50,618 nt of DNA from NCBI GenBank assembly GCA_038326775.1, contig JBBQKJ010000021.1:1-50618 (forward strand). Direction: 5' to 3'. Made by a program: the position numbers and the translations under genes. Below are positions 26,133 to 34,852 of this stretch, piece after piece. The stretch comes from DYIU01 sp038326775. Lineage in GTDB: Bacteria; Actinomycetota; Geothermincolia; Fen-727; Anoxymicrobiaceae. The notes below the pieces were generated by a model. The model ran no database searches. It saw only the letters and a program-made list of their open reading frames with translations, and was not told where the DNA came from. Within the stretch, counting starts at the first letter, position 1; every line of letters begins with the position of its first letter.

Positions 26133-27203
26133 GTGGCCAAGAAAAAGAAGAAGAAAAAGAAGCCGACAGGAGCCCGTAAGTCAACCTACGCCAAGGGCAA
26201 GCCGGTAGAGGCAACCGGGAAGAAACCCACTCCCGCGGCGGGCCAGGCGTCCGCGAAAACGGGCGCGAAGGCTTCAGCGAAGGGCGAGGAGAAGCCCGCC
26301 CCCCAGCAGTGGAACCTCGTCCGCAAGGGCAGCCTCGAGGCCAAGGTGATGTGGGCGCTCATGGCCCTCATCGCCGTGGCGGCGCTCGCGAGATACCCTC
26401 TCACCTCCGCGGAGGCGGACGCCCAGTACAAGGCATCCGTGAAAGGGTACAACAAAGCGCTCAAGAATTGGGAGGAGAAGTACCAGACCAAGGAGGAGCA
26501 GAAGAAGCACTCCAAAGACAAGCCGGCCAGTCCCAAGAAGCCGACCACCAGCGTAGTCCTTGTCAGCGTGCTTTTCGGGGCACTGCAGTCGGCGATATTC
26601 GCTTTCCTCGGCCTGAACATACTAAGGAGGACAGACCTGCGAACGCCGGTCCTGGACAAGACGCTTTCCGGGGGCCGGCTGGGCTGGCCTGACATCCGCC
26701 CGTTCCTTACCTGGTCGCTACCGGCGGCGCTGATAATGCTCGTGCCTCTTTACCTGAACGCGAGGATAAGCGAAAACCTTATCAACAGCGTTTTCAAGGC
26801 GGCCGAGACCGGCGATACCACCTACCCGGTCTCCAAACAGGTCCTGGGCTCCTTAAGCGACGGGCTCTTCTTCCTGGTGCTTTTCGTCCTGGTGGCGGTG
26901 TCCGCCTTTGTCTGGCTCTTTCTGCGCTACCGCGACCGCGTCAAGCTCGAGGCGCACTGGGCGGGCCTCGGCGCCGCGTTCCTGCTTTCGTTCGGCTTCG
27001 TGCTCCTGAACGTCACGAGCAGCACCCGCTCGGCGAGCGAGAAGATAGCCACCAGCACCCAGGCGCTCTACGCGCTGGCCCTGGCCGCGCCGGTTCTCCT
27101 GCTGGGTTACGTATTCTGGAAGAAGGGGTTAGAATACTCGTTGCTCGCCGGAATGCTGGGCTTCGCCATGTATCCTATTATGGCGAGTTTCATTATCAAA
27201 TGA
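26133..27203 (+). CDS. Multi-span membrane protein with poly-lysine N-terminus, unknown
   Basis: Not recognised. From the GTG at 26133 (GGAG about 7 bases upstream) the protein has 356 residues. It opens with eight consecutive lysines, then a roughly 60-residue Lys/Ala/Pro-rich disordered tail, then about seven hydrophobic segments: one near residue 80, a charged loop with EEKYQTKEEQKK, and six more to the C-terminus. The positive tail should stay in the cytoplasm. The ORF extends upstream to 25752 but that part is antisense to the acyl-CoA dehydrogenase. The lysine codons mix AAG and AAA. No transporter or enzyme signature is seen. Confidence 0.75.
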   Translation: MAKKKKKKKKPTGARKSTYAKGKPVEATGKKPTPAAGQASAKTGAKASAKGEEKPAPQQWNLVRKGSLEAKVMWALMALIAVAALARYPLTSAEADAQYKASVKGYNKALKNWEEKYQTKEEQKKHSKDKPASPKKPTTSVVLVSVLFGALQSAIFAFLGLNILRRTDLRTPVLDKTLSGGRLGWPDIRPFLTWSLPAALIMLVPLYLNARISENLINSVFKAAETGDTTYPVSKQVLGSLSDGLFFLVLFVLVAVSAFVWLFLRYRDRVKLEAHWAGLGAAFLLSFGFVLLNVTSSTRSASEKIATSTQALYALALAAPVLLLGYVFWKKGLEYSLLAGMLGFAMYPIMASFIIK

Positions 27204-27294
27204 TCGGGTCAAGCCCAAATAGTCGCTGTCGCATGACTCGGATACCATAGAGGCTGTCACGCAACAGGTTGAGGCACGTGATCAAGGATATGGC

Positions 27295-28182
27295 ATGCCG
27301 TTGACGGTGCAGCAAGTGATACTGTCTCTCGAGGAGTACTGGGCCGAGCGCGGCTACCTGCTCGCACAGCCGTACGACCTCGAGGTGGGCGCCGGCACGT
27401 TCCATCCGGCGACGCTGCTGCGCTGCCTGGGGCCGGAGCCATGGCACGTCGCTTACGTCCAACCCTCCCGGCGGCCGACCGACGGTCGCTACGGGGAGAA
27501 CCCCAACAGGGTCGGCAGGCACTTCCAGTTCCAGGTCATAGCCAAGCCCTCACCCCCGGACATAATGGACCTCTACCTCGAGAGCCTCTTCGGGCTTGGC
27601 ATCGCGCCCCGCGAGCACGACATCCGTTTCGTGGAAGACGACTGGGAGTCGCCGACGCTCGGGGCCTGGGGGCTGGGCTGGGAGGTCTGGCTCGACGGCA
27701 TGGAGATAACCCAGTTTACCTACTTTCAGCAGGTGGGGGGCTTCGACTGCAGGCCGGTCTCGGCCGAGATAACCTACGGGCTCGAGCGCATCTCCATGTA
27801 CGTGCAGAACGTGGACAACATCTTCGAGGTCGCCTGGAACGACGAGGTCTCTTACGGCGAGCTTTTCCGGCAGTCCGAGGTGGAGTGGTCGCGCTACGCG
27901 TTCGAGGAGGCGGACATATCTCTTCTCTACCGCATGTTCTCGGACCTGGAGGCCGAGGCCACCGCGCTTATCTCCAAGGGCCTCCTGCACCCGGCCTACG
28001 ACGCCTGCCTCAAGTGCTCGCATATCTTCAATCTACTGGACGCGAGGGGCGCCATCAGCGTGACCGAGCGCACCGGCTTCATCACGAGGGTGCGCGCGCT
28101 CGCCCGCGGCTGCGCGAGCGAGTTCCTCAAGTGGCGCGAGGAGTCGGGCTACCCCTTGCTCAAGGAAGACGAAAAACGATAA
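27295..28182 (+). CDS. glyQ: Glycyl-tRNA synthetase alpha subunit
   Basis: Class II catalytic subunit of the alpha2beta2 GlyRS. Conserved motifs include LEEYWAERGYLLAQPYD, TFHPATLLRCLGPEPW, YVQPSRRPTDGRYGENPNR and DDWESPTLGAWGLGWEVW. Length 295 residues. Start ATG at 27295. Its stop overlaps the glyS start by one base (TAATG). The 91-base leader is too short for a T-box riboswitch. Confidence 0.97.
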   Translation: MPLTVQQVILSLEEYWAERGYLLAQPYDLEVGAGTFHPATLLRCLGPEPWHVAYVQPSRRPTDGRYGENPNRVGRHFQFQVIAKPSPPDIMDLYLESLFGLGIAPREHDIRFVEDDWESPTLGAWGLGWEVWLDGMEITQFTYFQQVGGFDCRPVSAEITYGLERISMYVQNVDNIFEVAWNDEVSYGELFRQSEVEWSRYAFEEADISLLYRMFSDLEAEATALISKGLLHPAYDACLKCSHIFNLLDARGAISVTERTGFITRVRALARGCASEFLKWREESGYPLLKEDEKR

Positions 28183-30260
28183 TGTCGGACCTTCTGTTTG
28201 AGATCGGAACCGAAGAGATGCCCGCCTCTGCGGTATACGACGCCGTCGAACAGCTGGAGCGGATGGTTCGTGAGCTTCTGCACCGGGAGCGGCTGGCGTT
28301 CGAGGAGTCATGGGTGCTGGCGAGCCCCAGGCGCCTGTCGGTGAGCGTGAGGGGGCTGACAGAGCGCACGCAGGCCAGGGTGACCGAGATAAAGGGCCCG
28401 CCCCTGTCCGCCGCGCGCGGCGAAGACGGCACCTGGACCCGCGCGGCCGTCGGCTTCGCGAGCTCCCGGAACGTCTCTGTGAGCGACCTCATTATCCAAA
28501 ACACCGACAGGGGCGACTACGTGTTCGCGGTCTCGGAGGAGCCCGGCCGGCAGGCGGGCGTTGTCCTTCCCGCCGTTCTTTCCGAGCTGCTGGTCTCGCT
28601 CAAGTTTAAAAAGTCCATGCGCTGGGGGAGCTCCGAGGAGCGGTTCAGCCGCCCCGTACGCTGGCTGGTGGCCCTTCTGGACGGTGCCGTGCTCGAGTTT
28701 TCTTACGGCGAGCTGACATCCTCGAACCTGACCCGCGGGCACCGCTACCTCTCCGAAGGGGCTATCGAGATACATTTCCCTCACGAGTACGAGAGGTTGC
28801 TCCGCGAGGGGTTCGTGATGGTCGACCACCGCGCGAGGCTCGAGCAGATAATGCGCTCGGCCGAGCTGGTCTGCCGGGAAGCGGGCGACGTGCCCCTGCT
28901 GGACGACGGGGTGCTGGAAGAGGTGGTCCAGCTCGTGGAGTGGCCGGGTATCATCCTCGGGTTTTTCGACGAGGCTTTCCTGCTGCTGCCGCGCGAGGTG
29001 CTGACGCATGCCATGAAGGAGCACCAGAGGTACTTCCCAGTCGAGGACAAGGCGGGAAACCTGAGGCCCTGTTTCCTGGCGGTGCATAACGGCGAGGCGA
29101 GGTTCGAGGAGATCATCCGCAAGGGCCACGAGCGGGTGCTCGCCGCACGGCTGGCCGACGCGGAGTTCTTCTTCGCGGAGGACCTCAAGCGGCCGCTGGC
29201 CGACCGCGTCAAGGACCTCGAGAGCGTGGTCTACCAGTCCGAGCTGGGCAGCATGGCCGAGAAGTCGGCCAGGCTTGCGCGCCTGGTCGAGAAGGCCGCG
29301 CGCGATGTCGGGGAGGACGAAGGCCTGGTTGCCAGGGCGAGGAGGGCCGCCATGCTCTCCAAGTGCGACCTGGTCACTCACATGGTCATCGAGTTCCCGG
29401 CCCTGCAGGGGACCGTGGGCTCGATCTACGCGAGACTGACCGGCGAGGACGAGCGTGTGGCCGGGGCTATCGGCGAATTATATCTCCCCCGCAGGCTTGG
29501 CGACTCGCTCCCCGAAACTATCGAGGGGGCCCTGCTCGCGCTCGTGGAGAAGGCGGACAACCTTGCGTCGTCGTTCGGTCTGGGCCATGTCCCCACAGGC
29601 TCCGAGGACCCGTACGCCCTTCGCAGGCAGGCTCTGGGCATGATGCTCATCCTCGTAGACCGGGGCCTCGCGCTCTCGGTCGGCGACCTGGTGCGCGCAT
29701 CGGCCGCGGAACTGGAGGCTGAAGCCCACGGTTTCTCCTGGAGCGAAGCCGCGGACAAGGCGTTCGCCGAGTTCTTCAGCAGCCGCCAGAGGGTATTCTT
29801 CACCGAGAGCGGTTACCGCTACGACCTGGTGGACGCAATGCTGGCCCTCGACTGGGATGCGCCCCTGTCGGCGCAGAGGCGGCTGGATGCCCTTGTGGAG
29901 GCCCGCGAGTCGGGCCTGCTCGCCAGGCTCTACACCGCGTTCGAGCGTTGCCACAACCTCGCTAGCGGGCGGGAGACGGGAACGGTGGAGGAGGGTCTGC
30001 TTGTCGAGGGCGTAGAGCGCGAGCTCTTCGCCCTGCTCGCCCAGGTCGAGGAGGCCGCCACCCGGGCGCTTGCGGGTCTTGACTTCAAGGGCGCCGCGAT
30101 GGCGCTCGAGCCCCTCTGCGGGCCGGTGGACAGGCTCTTCGACGAGGTGCTCATAATGGCGGAGGACCCGGCGACAAGGGGCAACAGGCTCGCCCTGCTG
30201 GCTCTCATCGACTCGCTATTCGACAGCCTAGCCGATTTCTCGAAGCTGACGTGGGATTGA
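28182..30260 (+). CDS. glyS: Glycyl-tRNA synthetase beta subunit
   Basis: tRNA-binding subunit of the tetrameric GlyRS. Starts MSDLLFEIGTEEMPAS, the family N-terminus, and contains KSMRWG and FSRPVRWLVALLDG, an HD-like segment EHQRYFPVED, and the C-terminal DALR-type anticodon domain. Length 692 residues, normal for the family. The open frame continues far upstream through glyQ, but the ATG at 28182 is the true start. Confidence 0.96.
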   Translation: MSDLLFEIGTEEMPASAVYDAVEQLERMVRELLHRERLAFEESWVLASPRRLSVSVRGLTERTQARVTEIKGPPLSAARGEDGTWTRAAVGFASSRNVSVSDLIIQNTDRGDYVFAVSEEPGRQAGVVLPAVLSELLVSLKFKKSMRWGSSEERFSRPVRWLVALLDGAVLEFSYGELTSSNLTRGHRYLSEGAIEIHFPHEYERLLREGFVMVDHRARLEQIMRSAELVCREAGDVPLLDDGVLEEVVQLVEWPGIILGFFDEAFLLLPREVLTHAMKEHQRYFPVEDKAGNLRPCFLAVHNGEARFEEIIRKGHERVLAARLADAEFFFAEDLKRPLADRVKDLESVVYQSELGSMAEKSARLARLVEKAARDVGEDEGLVARARRAAMLSKCDLVTHMVIEFPALQGTVGSIYARLTGEDERVAGAIGELYLPRRLGDSLPETIEGALLALVEKADNLASSFGLGHVPTGSEDPYALRRQALGMMLILVDRGLALSVGDLVRASAAELEAEAHGFSWSEAADKAFAEFFSSRQRVFFTESGYRYDLVDAMLALDWDAPLSAQRRLDALVEARESGLLARLYTAFERCHNLASGRETGTVEEGLLVEGVERELFALLAQVEEAATRALAGLDFKGAAMALEPLCGPVDRLFDEVLIMAEDPATRGNRLALLALIDSLFDSLADFSKLTWD

Positions 30261-30322
30261 CCCACGGCGCGGCGAATAAGAACACCTGGCACGGCGGAGT
30301 GATGTCACAAGGAGGGAATTCC

Positions 30323-33031
30323 GTGGGCACCAAGTACGTCTACGACTTCGAAGAAGGCAACAAGGAAATGAAGAACCTCCTGGGCGGCAAGGGGGCCAAC
30401 CTTGCCGAGATGACCGGCATGGGCATACCGGTTCCTCCAGGCTTTACCATAACTACAGAGGCGTGCGTCTATTACTCCGCCAACGGAGACTATCCCCCCG
30501 GCCTGGCTGAGGAGATCGACGGGCACCTCGCCGCTCTCGAGGAGAAGATGGGCAAGAAGCTGGGCGACCCGGCTGACCCGCTGCTGGTCTCGGTCAGGTC
30601 AGGCGCTCGCGCCAGCATGCCAGGCATGATGGACACGGTCCTCAACCTGGGGCTCAACGACAGGTCGGTGGAGGACCTGGCGGCCAGGACCGGCAACCCT
30701 CGCTTCGCCTACGACTCCTACCGCCGCTTCGTCGCCATGTTCGGTGACGTGGTCCTTGATATGAAACCGGAGAGAAAAGAGGAGCGCGACCCGTTCGAGG
30801 AGATACTCGAGAACAAGAAAAAGGAAGCCGGGGTAGCGCTTGACAACGAGCTTTCGGCGGACGACCTCAAGGAGCTGGTGGCGAGGTTCAAGGATGCCAT
30901 CAAGAAGCGCAAGGGGATGGATTTCCCGCAGGACCCGCGCGAGCAGCTGAAAGGCTCCATTGTCGCTGTCTTCAGCTCCTGGGACAACGACCGCGCGGTG
31001 ACCTACCGCAGGATGAACAGCATACCGTCCGACTGGGGCACCGCGGTGAACGTCCAGGTGATGGTATTCGGCAACACTGGTGACACTTCCGGCACCGGGG
31101 TCGGTTTCACCCGGAACCCGGCCACGGGAGAAAACCTGGTGTTCGGCGAGTTCCTGATGAACGCGCAGGGCGAAGACGTGGTCGCCGGCACGCGCACGCC
31201 GCTTCCTCTCGAGCAGCTCGCACTGGAGCTGCCCGAGGCGCACGAAGAGCTGATGCGGATAAGAAAGGTCCTGGACGAGCATTACCGCGACATGCAGGAC
31301 TTCGAGTTCACCATCGAGGAAAAAAAGCTGTGGATGCTGCAGACCCGTAACGGCAAACGCACCGGCTTTGCCGCGGTGAAGATAGCGGTGGACATGGTGG
31401 ACGAAGGCCTGATAACTCCTGATGAAGCTATCGCGCGCGTCGAGCCGGAAGGCCTGAACGACCTGCTGCGCCCGGTGTTCGACCCGTCACAGAAGGATAT
31501 CGCCCGCAAGGAAGGCCGCATGGTGGCCACCGGCACCAAGGCCGGCCCGGGCGCCGCGACCGGCCAGGTTGTCCTGTTCGCGGCGGACGCCCACGAGCGC
31601 AAGACCGCCGACCCTGACGCCCAGCTCCTCCTGGTGCGCCACGAGACCTCCCCGGAGGACATCAAGGGCATGGCCGCTGCCGAAGGGTTCCTGACCCAGT
31701 TCGGGGGAGCGACCTCGCACGCCGCGCTGGTCGCCCGGCAGATGGGCAAAGTCTGCATAGTGGGATGCGCCGCTCTCGACATCGATTACGAGAACATGGT
31801 GGTGCGCATGCGGTCGGGCGACAAGGTCCACGAGGTGAGAGAGGGAGACTGGCTCTCCATCGACGGCACCGCCGGCGAGGTGTACCTCGGCAAGATAAAG
31901 ACTTTGCCGTCCGAGGTCGAGCAGGTCCTCTTCGGCAAGACGATGAAGCCGGAGGAGTCCGAGGTCTACGGGCAGTTCGAGCGGTTCCTCGGCTGGGCCG
32001 ACGAGCGCCGCAAGCTGAACATACGCACTAACGCCGACACCCCGGGGCAGTCCGAGCAGGCGATAGCGTTCGGCGCCGAGGGCATAGGCCTCTGCCGCAC
32101 CGAGCACATGTTTTTCGGCGGCGACCGCATCCTGGCCGTGCGCCAGATGATACTCGCCGACGACGAAGCGGGCCGCAGGGCCGCGCTCGGCAAGTTGTTC
32201 CCCATCCAGAAGGAAGACTTCGTCGGCATATTCCGCGTGATGAAGGAGCGCCCGGTGACCATCCGCCTGCTGGACCCGCCGCTTCACGAGTTCCTGCCCC
32301 ACACGGTCGAGGAGATCGAGGATGTTGCTGACGCGTGCCAGATGAGCACGGGGGAGATCGAGGAGAGGAACCGCTGCCTCAAGGAGGCCAACCCCATGCT
32401 GGGGCACCGCGGCTGCCGCCTCGGGATCACCTACCCGGAGATATACGAGATGCAGGTGCGCGCCATAGTCGAGGCGGCCTGTGAGGTCAAGAAAGAGGGC
32501 GTGGACGTAAGGCCCGAGATAATGGTCCCGCTGGTGGGCAGCGCCAGGGAGATGCAGGTGACCCGGGAGATCGCGGTGCGGACTGCCGATGAGGTCATCG
32601 CCGCCGAGGGCGTCGAGCTCGACTACATGGTGGGGACGATGATAGAGCTTCCCCGTGCCTGCGTGGTCGCGGACACCATAGCCGAGAACGCGGAGTTCTT
32701 CTCGTTCGGGACCAACGACCTGACGCAGACGACATTCGGCATTTCGCGGGATGACGTCAAAGGTTTCCTGCCCGTCTACCTGGAGAAGGACATCTACGAG
32801 GTCGACCCGTTCCAGAGGCTTGACCGGGAGGGTGTCGGGGAACTGATGAAGCTCGCCATCGAGCTCGGTCGCAAGAGGCGGCCGGACATCAAGCTCGGGA
32901 TCTGCGGAGAGCACGGAGGAGAGCCCATGTCGGTCAAGTTCTGCCACCGGATAGGGCTGAACTACGTGTCCTGTTCACCGTTCCGTGTGCCCATCGCCAG
33001 GCTAGCGGCGGCGCAGGCCGCCCTCGAGTAA
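30323..33031 (+). CDS. ppdK: Pyruvate, phosphate dikinase
   Basis: Interconverts pyruvate + ATP + Pi and PEP + AMP + PPi. N-terminal ATP-grasp domain begins KYVYDFEEGNKEMKNLLGGK; the phosphohistidine domain has GGATSHAALVARQMGK; the C-terminal PEP/pyruvate barrel has ACVVADTIA, FSFGTNDLTQTTFG and the active-site Cys in GICGEHGGEP. Length 902 residues from the GTG at 30323, chosen because AAGGAGGG lies 6 bases before it; ATG at 30302 is an alternative. In anaerobes it often serves glycolysis with PPi or gluconeogenesis. Confidence 0.96.
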   Translation: MGTKYVYDFEEGNKEMKNLLGGKGANLAEMTGMGIPVPPGFTITTEACVYYSANGDYPPGLAEEIDGHLAALEEKMGKKLGDPADPLLVSVRSGARASMPGMMDTVLNLGLNDRSVEDLAARTGNPRFAYDSYRRFVAMFGDVVLDMKPERKEERDPFEEILENKKKEAGVALDNELSADDLKELVARFKDAIKKRKGMDFPQDPREQLKGSIVAVFSSWDNDRAVTYRRMNSIPSDWGTAVNVQVMVFGNTGDTSGTGVGFTRNPATGENLVFGEFLMNAQGEDVVAGTRTPLPLEQLALELPEAHEELMRIRKVLDEHYRDMQDFEFTIEEKKLWMLQTRNGKRTGFAAVKIAVDMVDEGLITPDEAIARVEPEGLNDLLRPVFDPSQKDIARKEGRMVATGTKAGPGAATGQVVLFAADAHERKTADPDAQLLLVRHETSPEDIKGMAAAEGFLTQFGGATSHAALVARQMGKVCIVGCAALDIDYENMVVRMRSGDKVHEVREGDWLSIDGTAGEVYLGKIKTLPSEVEQVLFGKTMKPEESEVYGQFERFLGWADERRKLNIRTNADTPGQSEQAIAFGAEGIGLCRTEHMFFGGDRILAVRQMILADDEAGRRAALGKLFPIQKEDFVGIFRVMKERPVTIRLLDPPLHEFLPHTVEEIEDVADACQMSTGEIEERNRCLKEANPMLGHRGCRLGITYPEIYEMQVRAIVEAACEVKKEGVDVRPEIMVPLVGSAREMQVTREIAVRTADEVIAAEGVELDYMVGTMIELPRACVVADTIAENAEFFSFGTNDLTQTTFGISRDDVKGFLPVYLEKDIYEVDPFQRLDREGVGELMKLAIELGRKRRPDIKLGICGEHGGEPMSVKFCHRIGLNYVSCSPFRVPIARLAAAQAALE

Positions 33032-33072
33032 GCGACTTTGGTTCAGCCCGGGCTCATCCTGGGATTCATCCG

Positions 33073-33139
33073 GGGGTCAGGCACCGTGACATGAATTCTG
33101 GTTATTATTGGGAGGATTCATGTCAAGGTGCCTGACCCC
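33073..33139. repeat. Large imperfect inverted repeat with GGGGTCAGGCACC ends
   Basis: Arms of 24 bases (33073-33096 and 33116-33139) match with one mismatch around a 19-base loop. The ends read GGGGTCAGGCACC and GGTGCCTGACCCC, sharing GGGGTCAG with the palindromes at 6755 and 24732. It lies between ppdK and a flavoprotein gene. Looks like a REP/MITE-type element; it may also act as a terminator for ppdK. Confidence 0.85.
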
Positions 33140-33158
33140 AACATGAAAGGTGGTCGAT

Positions 33159-33740
33159 ATGCTCATCGTCGGCATAAACGGCTCTCCCGACCGGGCAGGC
33201 AACACTTATGCCCTTGTGGATGCGGTGCTCGCCAGGTGTGTGGAGCTCGGCGCCCGCACGGATATGGTCCAGGTCATGGACGCCTTGGAGGGGCAGGACA
33301 ACCCTTACTGCGTGGCTTGCGGCACTCCCTGTCCGGAGACGTGCCACGAGAACCAAAACCTCGCGGACGCCTACGACCTGCTTCGAGACTGCAGCGGGCT
33401 CGTGGTGGGCAGCCCGGTCTACTTTGGCACTGTGAGCGGCCAGCTCAAGTCGTTCTGGGACAAGAGCCGCAACCTGCGCGGCGAGAAGGCACTTGTGAGC
33501 AAGCCGGCCGGAGCCGTTGCCGTAGGAGCTGGCAGGTTCGGCGGCCAGGAGACGACGCTCAAGGCTATACACGACATACTCCTCGTGCATGGGATGCACA
33601 TCGTGGGTGATGCCTCCAGAGCGTCCGGTGCCGGGCACCAGGGGGTGTGCGCTCAAAGGCCTGCAAGGGACGACAGTGCGGCCCTTCTGAGGGCTGGCGT
33701 CCTGGCGGAAGGCCTGGTGGAGGCAGCCGCCGGGGCCTGA
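33159..33740 (+). CDS. Flavodoxin-like NADPH-dependent FMN reductase / iron-sulfur flavoprotein type
   Basis: Flavodoxin-fold protein of 193 residues. The FMN phosphate loop reads GINGSPDRAGNTYALVDAV and the flavin-ring loop reads VVGSPVYFGTVSGQLKSFWD. Between them is a Cys cluster CVACGTPCPETC that resembles the cluster ligands of archaeal-type iron-sulfur flavoproteins. A redox role is likely; the partner is unknown. ATG at 33159 preferred over GTG at 33150, with AAAGGTGG just upstream. The C-terminal part from about residue 150 is Ala/Gly-rich. dgt follows after 29 bases. Confidence 0.85.
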   Translation: MLIVGINGSPDRAGNTYALVDAVLARCVELGARTDMVQVMDALEGQDNPYCVACGTPCPETCHENQNLADAYDLLRDCSGLVVGSPVYFGTVSGQLKSFWDKSRNLRGEKALVSKPAGAVAVGAGRFGGQETTLKAIHDILLVHGMHIVGDASRASGAGHQGVCAQRPARDDSAALLRAGVLAEGLVEAAAGA

Positions 33741-33769
33741 CCCCGGTGATAGCGACTGATAGGAGTGAG

Positions 33770-34771
33770 ATGACGGTTCGAGACGATATCGAGGAGCTCG
33801 AGATACGGACGCTTTCACCGCTCGCGGCGCTTGTGTCCAAGACGCGCGGAAGACAGAGGCCCGAGGAGCCATGCAGCATCCGCACCGACTACCAGAGGGA
33901 CCGCGACCGTATCGTCCACTGCAAGTCTTTCCGGCGGCTCAAGCATAAGACCCAGGTCTTCCTCGCCCCGGAGGGCGACCATTACAGGACCAGGCTCACC
34001 CACACCATGGAGGTGGCCCAGATATCTCGCACGATCGCCCGCGCCCTGCGCCTGAATGAGGATCTCACCGAGGCCATCGCGCTGGGCCACGACCTGGGTC
34101 ATACGCCGTTTGGCCATATCGGTGAGAACGCACTTTCCAAGTTCATGCCTGGCGAGTTTCAGCACAATGTCCAGAGCCTTCGGGTGGTGGAGGTGCTCGA
34201 GTACGAGGGCAGGGGCTTGAACCTCACCTGGGAGGTCCGAGACGGCATCCTCAACCACTCCGGCGACGGCATGCCGGCGACCCTCGAGGGCCAGATAGTC
34301 CGGACTACCGACCGGATCGCCTACATAAACCACGACATAGACGACGCCCTGCGCGCCGGGCTGCTAAGCGTGGAGGACCTCCCCGGCGAACCCATAAGGA
34401 TACTCGGGGAGCACCCCAGCCAGCGCATCGACGCGCTCGCGCACGACATGGTCGAAAACAGCTTCGACTCGGACACCATCCGGATGAGCGGCGAGGTCAG
34501 CGCGCTCATGAACGAGCTGCGCGATTTCCTGTTCGACAGGGTCTATATCGGCTCGATCGCCAAGACGGAGGAGGATAAGGCGATCCGCGTGCTGCAATCC
34601 CTGGCCGAACATTACCTCGAGCACCCGGAACAGATGCCCGGGGAGTATGTTCCGGGGGAGGGTGAGGACCCGGCAACCCGGGTCTGCGACTACGTGGCCG
34701 GCATGACCGACCGCTACGCGCTCATGAAGTACAGCGAGTACTTCCTGCCCCGCTCCTGGATGGTGGAATAG
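33770..34771 (+). CDS. dgt: dGTP triphosphohydrolase-like HD protein
   Basis: HD-domain phosphohydrolase that releases triphosphate from dNTPs. Metal ligands are in RLTHTMEVAQ and GHDLGHTPFGH, with a later Asp in TDRIAYINHDIDD. Length 333 residues from the ATG at 33770, which follows AGGAGTG; the frame stays open to 33647 inside the preceding gene. Found just before dnaG-rpoD, as in many Gram-positive genomes. Confidence 0.93.
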   Translation: MTVRDDIEELEIRTLSPLAALVSKTRGRQRPEEPCSIRTDYQRDRDRIVHCKSFRRLKHKTQVFLAPEGDHYRTRLTHTMEVAQISRTIARALRLNEDLTEAIALGHDLGHTPFGHIGENALSKFMPGEFQHNVQSLRVVEVLEYEGRGLNLTWEVRDGILNHSGDGMPATLEGQIVRTTDRIAYINHDIDDALRAGLLSVEDLPGEPIRILGEHPSQRIDALAHDMVENSFDSDTIRMSGEVSALMNELRDFLFDRVYIGSIAKTEEDKAIRVLQSLAEHYLEHPEQMPGEYVPGEGEDPATRVCDYVAGMTDRYALMKYSEYFLPRSWMVE

Positions 34772-34852
34772 CAAGGCTTTTGTGGTCTGATTGTAGAACG
34801 AATATCCGGCGGGCGGCGCTAGCGCCCGGGCGATTCAGGCGAGGTGGAACTC

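Noticed and set aside
27204..27294. T-box riboswitch upstream of glyQ
   Set aside because: The gap is only 91 bases and lacks the T-box consensus and specifier stem.
27441..28181. Upstream extension of glyS through glyQ
   Set aside because: Out-of-frame reading of glyQ; the GlyS family N-terminus starts at 28182.
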